Positions 46,694 to 55,263 of a stretch of DNA of 64,000 bases are shown one piece after another. This stretch comes from Haloplasma contractile. GTDB taxonomy: Bacteria > Bacillota_I > Bacilli_A > Haloplasmatales > Haloplasmataceae. The stretch's first letter is position 1, and each line of letters starts with the position of its first letter. Under the pieces are notes generated by a model. The model ran no database searches, was not told where the DNA came from, and saw only the letters and a program-made list of their open reading frames with translations. Position numbers and translations under genes: made by a program. The DNA is taken from assembly GCA_016841945.1 (NCBI GenBank), contig JAENYC010000013.1, positions 1-64,000 on the forward strand. The letters run 5' to 3'.

Positions 46694-47221
46694 ATGATCT
46701 TTAATGAAGTCTTAAAACCAGATGGTCATATTACAAGGAATTTTCCAGTTCTTAATCGCGAAGCTGTTAGAGCAGTCATTATAAAATACGATAAGATATT
46801 AATGGTTCGTTCAAATAAAGGGGATTATAAATTACCGGGTGGTGGAATAGAAGCACAAGAAGATCACGTTAAAGCAATTAAACGTGAAGTTAGGGAAGAA
46901 ACAGGATACCTTGTTTCAAAAGTCTCAAATAAAATTGGTCAAGTATTTGAACAAAAACTAGATCAGTTCGATTCTGCCAAAATATTTGAAATGACTTCTC
47001 ATTATTATACCTGTGAAATAAAAGAAAATATCAGGTTAAGTTTACAACTTTCTCGAAGTGAAACGAAACTAGCATTACGACCTACATGGATTTCAATAGT
47101 CGATGCAATTAAAGCAAATAATCAAGTTCTTAATGGAATACAAAATAATATAAATAGTTGGGTAAATAGGGAGAGTTTAGTCTTACGAATATTAAAAAAG
47201 CATTATAGTCATTTAAAATAA
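46694..47221 (+). CDS. Nudix hydrolase
   Basis: A 175-residue hydrolase of nucleoside diphosphates linked to another moiety. The complete Nudix box is GGIEAQEDHVKAIKREV then REETGY (G-x5-E-x7-RE-x2-EE-x-G). The ATG follows AAAGGAG. It lies last in the nitrilase-methyltransferase set. The substrate is unknown. Confidence 0.92.
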   Translation: MIFNEVLKPDGHITRNFPVLNREAVRAVIIKYDKILMVRSNKGDYKLPGGGIEAQEDHVKAIKREVREETGYLVSKVSNKIGQVFEQKLDQFDSAKIFEMTSHYYTCEIKENIRLSLQLSRSETKLALRPTWISIVDAIKANNQVLNGIQNNINSWVNRESLVLRILKKHYSHLK

Positions 47222-47231
47222 ACAGTAATAG

Positions 47232-47267
47232 AGTCTTTGGTTGAAAATGAAGCCAAAGACTTTTTTA
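47232..47267 (+). terminator. Terminator after the Nudix gene
   Basis: AGTCTTTGG (47232-47240) and CCAAAGACT (47253-47261) pair perfectly; six T residues follow. Confidence 0.85.
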
Positions 47268-47382
47268 GACGACATATAAGGACAGATTAATATATGAAAA
47301 TATAATATAATTTAATCACAAATATCATATCATTTGTAGATGATATTATGATGATTTTCAAATATAAAAAGTGGAGGGGTAT

Positions 47383-47766
47383 AATCAAGAGATTAATATT
47401 TATAACAATAAATTCTAATGATTACTATTACTTTAGGATGTGAATCACAAAGAGATTCAGATACCAAGCAATAAATATGGAACAAGCTTAGATTTATTAA
47501 GTTTAGGGTTAACAGCAAGTGAAAATGTAGATGGAGATTTAACAAATAGTATAACTGTAAATATTAGTGATACAACAACTCAATAGGTATGATGCATTTA
47601 GTGATAGCAACTTAACAAGTTTGATAATTCCAGAAAGTGTCACATCAATAGGCGATTGGGCATTTTATTACAATGCTTTAACAACCATAACAATTGAAGG
47701 AGATAATACAAGATATAATGATAGATGAACAGTAATTGGATTTCCAGAAGAATTAAGACCTGAATA
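47383..47766 (+). pseudogene. BspA-like leucine-rich-repeat lipoprotein pseudogene
   Basis: Pieces in shifting frames show a lipobox (ITLGCES around 47430), then a surface-protein beta domain (SLGLTASENVDGDLTNSI), and BspA-type repeats (LTSLIIPESVTSIGDWAFYY). Stops and frameshifts break it at several points. It is much shorter than the intact relative at 49429. It may be a dead paralogue. Confidence 0.7.
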
Positions 47767-47957
47767 ACAAAAATAATTCTACTTACAACAACCTATATAA
47801 AAGTGTTGTTAATCTTCCATGAAAGTAATTAATATTAGTAATTATTAATAACTTTGATTATTTAAAGGTTTTCATTAAATGAGTTTGTTTTAATTCATGT
47901 CCTAACAAATTATCCCATACGATATTTATCATATATATCTAAAATAATAAAAAAATA

Positions 47958-47986
47958 TAGAAATTCATATTGATATAAACTATAAT
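47958..47986 (+). promoter_or_regulatory. Promoter of the hairpin-promoter class, copy G
   Basis: TAGAAA (47958-47963), 17 bases, TATAAT (47981-47986). The inverted repeat is not kept. It precedes the gene at 48118. Confidence 0.45.
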
Positions 47987-48117
47987 AGAAGTACTATATT
48001 TAAAATATTAATTTTGTATTATCAATATGATTAATTATCATTTTTCAAGTACCATGTTAGGAAGGAGAAGTGTATTCATGTACTTTTTATTAGTACGTGG
48101 GTGTATAACTAAATATT

Positions 48118-49248
48118 ATGAAAAAGTATCGATATTTCATTTATCTTGTTTTGATTAACATTCTTATACTTGGAGGTATGTATTTTTTAAATCAATATCA
48201 ATTTAGTAGAAAGCAAAAAGAATATGAGACTCATTTTGATAATCACATATATACAACCATTTCACTAGTCAAACACATAAATATCATGATACACAACAAA
48301 CCAACGGATGAATATATTGATTTATTCAAAGAAGAATTGAATAGTAACCTAACATCAATTGAAAATCGTTTAGTACTACTAGAAAAAGATAAAAATGGTT
48401 ATTCTTATTTCCCAAAAGAAAAACAGGCTTTATATAATCATATTCTCTATACAATACAGTTATCAAAGGATATCTGCTTTAATATGATGGAATCACTTAA
48501 TAAATATGAAAGCACAACCTATGATTCTGATGTTGACTTTAATATTTGGACTGACTTGTACAACTACGACCGAATACTTGAAGAATTATATGAACTATAT
48601 GATAATGCATATGATTCAAAAGAACAATACGCCAATTATGAACCTCCTCTTATTGAAGTTCATAATTTAAAAATAATTAATAATGATAAAGTTGAATTTA
48701 AATATAAACTATTTAATGAATTTAAGTCAGTGAAAGTTCTTAACATTGTACTATTTCGTAATGAAAATGAAGTTGTGGAGGAATTATCCTACAATATTAC
48801 CTCTTTATACACATGTGAAACTATTATATTTGATCATTTATTAACTGGTGAACAATATGGAATAAAGTTTTATACTGAAAATGAAGAAGAACTATATTCA
48901 TATACATTTAGGACTGCTCATGCGGTTACTGCAGAAATCATTAATCCTGAATTTATAGATGGTGTCTTAAAATTTGACTTATTAGTCATCGACACTGATC
49001 AAACAATAAAGACTGTTGTAGTGGAATTGGTTGAGGATATTCCCGAACCTCATAGCTGGTTTAGATATACAAACATCATTATAAACGATTTAAATGAAGG
49101 GATTGAAATGCCATCATTAGTTATAATAGAAAATACATATTTTAAAATATCAGTATTAGTCACCTATAAATGGGAAGATAATGATAACGAACAAATAGAA
49201 GAAGTGTTAACTGAATATAGATTCTTTACTGGTAATTACAGCAATTAA
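48118..49248 (+). CDS. Membrane-anchored extracytoplasmic protein
   Basis: A 376-residue protein with an N-terminal membrane helix (about residues 7-25) and a long outside part: a helical first half (to about residue 180) and a beta-rich second half with strands alternating in a fibronectin-like way (KVEFKYKLFNEFKSVKVL, GIKFYTENEEELYSYTFRTA). No family is recognised. It has no ribosome-binding site of normal strength directly before the ATG. Confidence 0.55.
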   Translation: MKKYRYFIYLVLINILILGGMYFLNQYQFSRKQKEYETHFDNHIYTTISLVKHINIMIHNKPTDEYIDLFKEELNSNLTSIENRLVLLEKDKNGYSYFPKEKQALYNHILYTIQLSKDICFNMMESLNKYESTTYDSDVDFNIWTDLYNYDRILEELYELYDNAYDSKEQYANYEPPLIEVHNLKIINNDKVEFKYKLFNEFKSVKVLNIVLFRNENEVVEELSYNITSLYTCETIIFDHLLTGEQYGIKFYTENEEELYSYTFRTAHAVTAEIINPEFIDGVLKFDLLVIDTDQTIKTVVVELVEDIPEPHSWFRYTNIIINDLNEGIEMPSLVIIENTYFKISVLVTYKWEDNDNEQIEEVLTEYRFFTGNYSN

Positions 49249-49367
49249 GAAACAATAATAGAAAATAATTTTAAAAAATGAAACCATAGAACGTTACCAA
49301 TATTATTAATCATGTAAATATCATGAGTTGACTTATGACTAATTATCAATATATAACTAAATATAAT

Positions 49368-49396
49368 TGATGTTACATATTATGCATTGTATAATA
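49368..49396 (+). promoter_or_regulatory. Promoter of the leucine-rich-repeat lipoprotein gene
   Basis: TTGATG (49368-49373), 17 bases, TATAAT (49391-49396), 33 bases before the gene. Confidence 0.6.
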
Positions 49397-49431
49397 AATT
49401 ATAATTTTTTTTTAAAAAGAGGGGATTAATG

Positions 49432-51267
49432 ATGAGAAAAATATGCTATCTGATTATAATTATAGGTTTATCATATAGTTTATTTGGATGTAATGAATCT
49501 GAAGTAAACACAACAATTATAAGTACGAATGAGGGGTCAACTACGAGTACGAATGAAGAACTAGGAGAGCTTACTATATCTAATATTCCAGAACAACTAG
49601 TGATTAAATATGGAGAGAAAATTAATTCTCGTGATTTAGGTATAACAGCAACTGATGAAGTTGGAAACGACATATCAAATGATTTATTAATAGAAATTGA
49701 AGATACATCTGATTTGTTAATTGGAGACCATGATATCACATTATCAATCACAATTGAAAACGAAACTAAAATCTATGAAATTAATCTAACAGTTGAAGAT
49801 CACGATACACTTCAAGATGGTGTCAATACTATTATAGCTACTATTCCTGAGTATGAACAAACAACCGTTGATGATTACTTTAAGGTCGTTTATGTAGCAA
49901 AGGCTATGATGGAAGGTATATACCCACCAACAAGAATTGATGTTCATGAAAAAGTGTGTCCACTAGCATATGAACTACACCTATCCATTAGGCATTGTCG
50001 GGATGTTATTAAGGATCAAGAAATTCCAGATGGTGACCGGTTCTTTCATGAAAATGGCTTGATTTACTTGGATGAATCTAAAACTTATCTCGTAGGTGCT
50101 GACTTTTCTTCATACCGTGAAATTCCTGATTCTGTTACTACAATAGGAGATTTAGTTTATGCAAATCATAAAGTCTGGATAGATTTTTATCTTCCTGAGG
50201 GCATTAAAGTGATAGGGGATTATGCATTTTATGATATTGAAATAAAAGGTAAATTTAATATACCAGATTCAGTTGAAGTGATAGGTAATGGGGCATTCTT
50301 ACTAATGAGCTATCACAATGCTTCTGGAGAAACTATAAATGTTCCAGATAACCTAATATCAGTAGGGAAAAGAGCATTTGCATACTTACCATTAGAAGAA
50401 AACATTATTTTAAATGAAAACATAGAATACATAGGAGAAGGTGCCTTCTCATATGCATATTGCTTAGATAGATTAAAAGTACCTGATGGTAATCCCTATT
50501 ATCAAACTATTGATGATGTTTTATACGATAAAGATTTAACCACAATAATTCATTATCCTAGAACAGGAGGAACAGTTACTGATTTTCCAAGCACGATTAC
50601 AACCATCAGCTCTGGTGCTTTTCGTCGTACAGAACTTCCAATTGGTTTTATAGTTCCTAATACCATAACTAAAATAGGTGCTGATGCATTTAGTGAGTCA
50701 TCATTAGACGATGAATTAATCTTACCTACTGAACTAGAAGAGATTGGAAATTATGCATTCTATAATATAGATATTTCAGGAGAATTAAATCTACCTAGCA
50801 CACTTATTAAAATTGGAGCCCATGCATTTGATCGAACAAATATTGATGGTCAACTCTTTATTCCTAATTCTGTAAAGATAATAGGAGGAGATGCTTTTAA
50901 CAGCACTTTAATTGAATCATTAATCTTAGGAGATAGTGTTGAACAAATTCACTCTGGTGCATTCTCAACAAATTCCTTAAAAGGGACAGTAATTATTTCT
51001 GATTCTGTCATAATTATTGGAAGAGAAGCTTTTTACCACAGTCGAATAACTACTGTTGTTATTGGCGAAAACGTAGTAGCCATAGATAATCATGCATTTC
51101 CTACCACTTTAGAAAATGCTTATTTCAAAGGTTTACAAGCACCAACAATTGAAGAAGATTCATTTGATTGTTATTCTTCTACATTAGTACTATATTATAA
51201 AGAAGGAGCAGTTGGTTTTGATGCTCCAGTCTGGCAAAACTTTACTTTAGTATGTTACAACGACTAA
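49432..51267 (+). CDS. BspA-like leucine-rich-repeat lipoprotein
   Basis: A surface lipoprotein of about 611 residues. The signal peptide ends in a lipobox (YSLFGCNES). A short Ig-like domain (residues about 45-125; VKYGEKINSRDLGITATDE) is followed by 11-13 BspA/LRR_5 repeats (for example PDSVEVIGNGAFLLM, PNTITKIGADAFSES, PTELEEIGNYAFYNI). The C terminus is the usual cap VLYYKEGAVGFDAPVW. Such proteins bind host or matrix molecules. ATGs at 49429 and 49432 both suit the AGAGGGG site; the second has the better spacing. Confidence 0.9.
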   Translation: MRKICYLIIIIGLSYSLFGCNESEVNTTIISTNEGSTTSTNEELGELTISNIPEQLVIKYGEKINSRDLGITATDEVGNDISNDLLIEIEDTSDLLIGDHDITLSITIENETKIYEINLTVEDHDTLQDGVNTIIATIPEYEQTTVDDYFKVVYVAKAMMEGIYPPTRIDVHEKVCPLAYELHLSIRHCRDVIKDQEIPDGDRFFHENGLIYLDESKTYLVGADFSSYREIPDSVTTIGDLVYANHKVWIDFYLPEGIKVIGDYAFYDIEIKGKFNIPDSVEVIGNGAFLLMSYHNASGETINVPDNLISVGKRAFAYLPLEENIILNENIEYIGEGAFSYAYCLDRLKVPDGNPYYQTIDDVLYDKDLTTIIHYPRTGGTVTDFPSTITTISSGAFRRTELPIGFIVPNTITKIGADAFSESSLDDELILPTELEEIGNYAFYNIDISGELNLPSTLIKIGAHAFDRTNIDGQLFIPNSVKIIGGDAFNSTLIESLILGDSVEQIHSGAFSTNSLKGTVIISDSVIIIGREAFYHSRITTVVIGENVVAIDNHAFPTTLENAYFKGLQAPTIEEDSFDCYSSTLVLYYKEGAVGFDAPVWQNFTLVCYND

Positions 51268-51279
51268 TTAAAAGTAAAG

Positions 51280-51313
51280 AAAGCGTGAGAAAATAATTAT
51301 TTTCACGCTTTTT
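51280..51313 (+). terminator. Terminator after the leucine-rich-repeat lipoprotein gene
   Basis: AAAGCGTGA (51280-51288) and TCACGCTTT (51303-51311) pair, with an inner AT-rich arm; a T-rich tail follows. Confidence 0.8.
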
Positions 51314-51392
51314 ATTTAACACATTATACAACATTATGACTTAACTATGATATAATTTCTTAATAGAGACAGTAAAATAGAGGTATATAATT

Positions 51393-52301
51393 ATGAAAGT
51401 TGAAAATTTAAAAAAGAATAGATTAGATGAATTCATAAACTATTGTATGAAACATCGTAATAATATTGATAATTCCTTTCTCTATGATGAAGACCTTATC
51501 AATTTTATTCCAAACGAAGAAAATCCTACTTATATTGTTGTTGACGAAGAACATATAATAGCTGCTGCTTCACTCATCATTGATGATTACAATAGACGAG
51601 GGCAAAGAGCAAGATTTAGAATCTTTCATTCAAAAATAAGAGAACCTTATATTTATCAATTGCTAATGGATGCTTTATTAAAACATACTCAGAATTTAAA
51701 AAAATTAATTTTGTTTGTACCATTACAAAATGAAAACTATAAAAAAATAATTGAAAGTATCAACTTTAAGGTTGAACGATTTTCTTTTGTCCTTATTAGA
51801 AAAACTGAAGAAGTACCACAAATTAATTTACCTAAAAACTATAAAATAAAATCCTTTCGTCCTAGATTAGACGAGTTAGTTTGGTGTCATATTAGAAATA
51901 AATGTTTTGCTCAATTAAAGGGAAATCAAACACCAATTATCCCTACAATGATGAGTAAATCAATAAAAAAAACTAACTATATAGAAGGAGGTTTAAAAAT
52001 CCTATATCATTTAGACAAACCTATTGGTATAGTCAGAGGAAATAAGGACGAGGATGAAGGAATCTCTGTTTTAAATATTGGACCCTTAGCCGTTTTACCA
52101 GAATATCAAGGGAAAGGTTTAGGAACGGCATTATTAAGAACGATTATAAAGTTTGCAAAAGATAAACAATTTAAGAAAGTAATATTATGTGTAAATGCGG
52201 AAAATGAAAAAGCCAAACGATTATATATTCAAGAAGGATTTCAACAAATAGAATCAGTTGCCTGCTATAGATATGAATTAACACAAGATAATGACATATA
52301 A
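51393..52301 (+). CDS. Double GNAT-type acetyltransferase
   Basis: A 302-residue protein with two GNAT-fold halves, as in mycothiol-synthase-like enzymes. The N-terminal half is degenerate (residues 1-140). The C-terminal half (about 160-298) has the acetyl-CoA site LAVLPEYQGKGLGTALL and LCVNAENEKAKRLYIQEGF. The substrate is unknown. The gene is single, transcribed from its own weak promoter region. Confidence 0.85.
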   Translation: MKVENLKKNRLDEFINYCMKHRNNIDNSFLYDEDLINFIPNEENPTYIVVDEEHIIAAASLIIDDYNRRGQRARFRIFHSKIREPYIYQLLMDALLKHTQNLKKLILFVPLQNENYKKIIESINFKVERFSFVLIRKTEEVPQINLPKNYKIKSFRPRLDELVWCHIRNKCFAQLKGNQTPIIPTMMSKSIKKTNYIEGGLKILYHLDKPIGIVRGNKDEDEGISVLNIGPLAVLPEYQGKGLGTALLRTIIKFAKDKQFKKVILCVNAENEKAKRLYIQEGFQQIESVACYRYELTQDNDI

Positions 52302-52394
52302 GTAAACTTTATTTATTTGTTTTAAGATTTATTGATATTTCCTTTAAATCAAATATAGGAGTTAAATATAAAAACATTATTTTATTAAAAACAT

Positions 52395-52427
52395 AATAGG
52401 TTAAGCTTTTTTAGCTTAACCTATTTT
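52395..52427. terminator. Bidirectional terminator
   Basis: AATAGGTTAAGCT and AGCTTAACCTATT pair perfectly around a short T-rich loop, followed by T residues on the plus strand. The stop codon of the minus-strand gene lies inside it. Confidence 0.8.
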
Positions 52428-53868
52428 TGTTTTTATTTAATAAATCAATAAATATGATTATGAGTGTTAACCCGCCACAAAGAATAAAACCTAACTTAAT
52501 ATAGTTATTGTATTGATCTATAGTATCTTGAATTTTATCAGATTCAATACAGAAATTATCATTCCATTCCTGTTCTATCTTTATATTAAAGAAGTGTAAA
52601 TAAGTCGGTCCACAAATATCTTGCTCAATTGAACATTGATAAATATCATCTACAATTTTATATTCACCTGCGATATATAAATCACTATTTACTTCATGAA
52701 GCATCCCATCTGAATAGGCATACTCATATTTTTCATCTTGATATTGATTACTTTCTAAAATCATCGAACCAATAAAATGATTATCATCCATCTTTAACAA
52801 GATCAAAGCATTTCGCCACTTGCCACGTATTCCTTCACCTTGTCTTTTACTCATATGGTTGTCTGAACTGAATGTTAGAGCGATAATCATTTCATCTTGA
52901 TCATCTAGTATAACACCTTGAAGTGTGACACCATAAACTACATCATGATATATTCCTATTTCTGTGATGAGTTGATCTGATTTAGTTTCTAATGTCTCTT
53001 TATTTAAACGCATTAATTTGATTTGTGCAAAATGATAATCTTTGTTTACTTTCAACTTCTCATGCTCGATGTAAAAAATCAAAATGTCACCTTGATGGTC
53101 AAATTTAATCATTGAAAAATGCAATGTATAATCAGATTTAAACTTAATTTCTCGTTCTACATTATTATTTTGATCATCCGCGCATTTAATTCGTAACTTA
53201 TATTCTTCAGTATCACGCTTATTTATTCGGCATAACTTTTTCTCATTGTAAATAAATCGGTAATAGTTCATACTAACATCAATTTCATAAGCGTTTTCTT
53301 TTTGTTTTAATAAATCTTTATTTAGTGAAACGAGTATACCATTAGAAGTTAGCAATGCGACACCATCATTCGTTTTGAAGCTATCTTTAGTAGATTCTTC
53401 TTCTAAAGGCCATTCTAGCCTTTTTATAATTGATAAATCACCTATCTTAATCTTTAAAATTTGGTGATCTTGTATAATTAAAAATGAATCTTCATCATTT
53501 CTATGAATGTTTATTAAATTACCACTGTATAGACTATAGTCTTTTGATATATACTCCTCATTATTATAATTATACAAAACACAATACATTAAATCTCGCT
53601 TCAGTGATTCCCAATCGTATTCACCACAACTAATTGATATAGTATCATTTACGTATATAGTTTTTCTTGAGTAATTCCCATATGTCTTAATATTAAATGA
53701 TTCTTCATCTAAAAGATTTAGTAAATTATCCGTTTCTCCCTTAAACAAAGAGCCTTTATCTTCTCCACTAATACTATAATCATCTAGATAATTATATTTT
53801 ATAATGGTTAATGTTAAAGTAACAACAAATAAAATAATTACATCCCATATTAATACTCTTTTAATCAT
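52411..53868 (-). CDS. Membrane protein with large outside domain
   Basis: A 485-residue protein with one N-terminal helix (about residues 5-25) and one C-terminal helix (about 455-475), with about 420 extracytoplasmic residues between them. This part is beta-rich, with strands such as GVALLTSNGILVSLNKD, suggesting a propeller-like fold. The ATG at 53868 follows GAGGGGGA; the frame is open further upstream but without a start site of this quality. No family is recognised. Confidence 0.55.
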   Translation of the reverse strand: MIKRVLIWDVIILFVVTLTLTIIKYNYLDDYSISGEDKGSLFKGETDNLLNLLDEESFNIKTYGNYSRKTIYVNDTISISCGEYDWESLKRDLMYCVLYNYNNEEYISKDYSLYSGNLINIHRNDEDSFLIIQDHQILKIKIGDLSIIKRLEWPLEEESTKDSFKTNDGVALLTSNGILVSLNKDLLKQKENAYEIDVSMNYYRFIYNEKKLCRINKRDTEEYKLRIKCADDQNNNVEREIKFKSDYTLHFSMIKFDHQGDILIFYIEHEKLKVNKDYHFAQIKLMRLNKETLETKSDQLITEIGIYHDVVYGVTLQGVILDDQDEMIIALTFSSDNHMSKRQGEGIRGKWRNALILLKMDDNHFIGSMILESNQYQDEKYEYAYSDGMLHEVNSDLYIAGEYKIVDDIYQCSIEQDICGPTYLHFFNIKIEQEWNDNFCIESDKIQDTIDQYNNYIKLGFILCGGLTLIIIFIDLLNKNKNRLS

Positions 53869-54076
53869 CAAAATCCCCCTCAAACTTTTTATTATTGTTT
53901 TAAAATAACGCCTAATATAATTATAAATCAAACAATCACATATTACCATATATTGTTTTAATAATTCTATTGTTAATTTTATATTTATCAAGCCATTATT
54001 ATAATTTAAACTATTGTCACTTTTAAGATATTACTCACATATGATAAACTGAATCAATAGAAAGGGAGGATTTTTC

Positions 54077-54409
54077 TTGTATTACGATGACTATTATGAT
54101 GATTTTAATGCGATAAATCAACAACAATTTTACGGACAACCAAGCTATTTTCCTGCTGGTGAAGAGATAACACCCATGATTGCACCACCATCATTTTCAC
54201 CACCTATTCCTGCATGGCAAAGTGGTCCCAGTGGTATAAGACGTTGTATAAATCGAAATACTTATATATGGTTAAGAAATAGAAGTAGTTTATGGTTTTT
54301 CCCGACTTTTGTTTCAAGAGATGTTCTTATAGGATTCCGTTGGAGCCGTATTGGTTGGACTAGAAGTCGAATTAATTTACGAGATATAGTATCTTATCAA
54401 TGTTTCTAA
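54077..54409 (+). CDS. Small Tyr/Trp/Arg-rich protein (clostridial family)
   Basis: A 110-residue protein starting with TTG at 54077 behind AAAGGGAGG. The N terminus is rich in Tyr and Asp (YYDDYYDDF), then Pro and Gln. The C terminus has Trp/Arg-rich repeats (NTYIWLRNRSSLWFFPTF, GFRWSRIGWTRSRINLRDIVSYQCF in part). From memory, similar proteins occur in spore-forming Clostridia without proven function. It lies before the gene at 54503, possibly in one unit. Confidence 0.6.
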   Translation: MYYDDYYDDFNAINQQQFYGQPSYFPAGEEITPMIAPPSFSPPIPAWQSGPSGIRRCINRNTYIWLRNRSSLWFFPTFVSRDVLIGFRWSRIGWTRSRINLRDIVSYQCF

Positions 54410-54502
54410 ATACATAAATGATATCATAAGACTTGATTTTGATATATATCGAAGTTAAGTCTTTTATCTTTTTGATTTTATATATACTAGGAGGATGATA
54501 AA

Positions 54503-55000
54503 GTGATTAATTTTAAATCATTTGCTGGTACCATAACCTATATAGATGAATTCTTTACTGGAAATGAACAAGAAGCTGGTTGCTATAAGATAATAACCAT
54601 ACAAGGTAATGATGGGAATATCGTAAAATTTGTCATTCAACCTAATACTTATGTAGTCGATCGTATGATGTTAACTATAGGTGATAAAGTTATAGGATAC
54701 TATGATGCACTTGCACCTGTTCCACTGATTTATCCACCACAATATCGTGCAATTGTCATCGCCAAAAGTAGCGCTATACAAAATGTAAAAGTAAGCTATT
54801 TTAATGATCAATTAATAAGTACTGATGGTCAATTACAATTATATATTACACCATATACGCTAGTACTACTTGAAAACGGACAGTTATTTACAGGTAATAT
54901 TGCCAAAAGAAACTTAGTTGTTTTATATGGTTTGACTACAAAGAGTATTCCCGCACAAACAACGCCTTTAAAGGTAATCGTATTGTGTACTATAAAATAA
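54503..55000 (+). CDS. Unknown protein of a clostridial family
   Basis: A 165-residue soluble beta-rich protein with two similar halves. The start FKSFAGTITYIDEFFTGNE, then PVPLIYPPQYRAIVIAK and NRNLVVLYGLTTKSIPAQTTPLKVIVLC-like closing strands resemble a family of spore-forming Clostridia from memory. No function is known. The start follows CTAGGAGG. Confidence 0.6.
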   Translation: MINFKSFAGTITYIDEFFTGNEQEAGCYKIITIQGNDGNIVKFVIQPNTYVVDRMMLTIGDKVIGYYDALAPVPLIYPPQYRAIVIAKSSAIQNVKVSYFNDQLISTDGQLQLYITPYTLVLLENGQLFTGNIAKRNLVVLYGLTTKSIPAQTTPLKVIVLCTIK

Positions 55001-55057
55001 TGAATGAATATTATCTGATAATATAATATTAATTCATCACAAAATTTGGTGATTATA

Positions 55058-55226
55058 ATGTTTGAATGGACACAAAAGGACCATGAAGAAATTAAAAAAT
55101 TCTTAGAAAATATTATTAATTAAAGAATCTAGTAGAGCAAAGGCTAATAGAGTCAATATGAGCAAAGATATCGCAAAACTACAACAACAAATAAATGAAT
55201 TAAAAAGAATCATAAATAAAGGTTAG
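55058..55226 (+). pseudogene. Small coiled-coil protein gene, broken by one frameshift
   Basis: The ATG at 55058 opens MFEWTQKDHEEIKKFLEN, which stops after 21 codons. In a shifted frame the sequence continues with IKESSRAKANRVNMSKDIAKL, then a Lys/Glu-rich helix to 55226. The two parts together would give a helical protein of about 55 residues. Confidence 0.5.
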
Positions 55227-55256
55227 ACAATTAACATTGGCTAACCTTTATTTATT
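55214..55256. terminator. Terminator between small genes and the lipoprotein gene
   Basis: AAATAAAGGTTAG (55214-55226) and CTAACCTTTATTT (55241-55253) pair perfectly, with T and A runs outside. It serves both converging units. Confidence 0.8.
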
Positions 55257-55263
55257 TTTTAGT

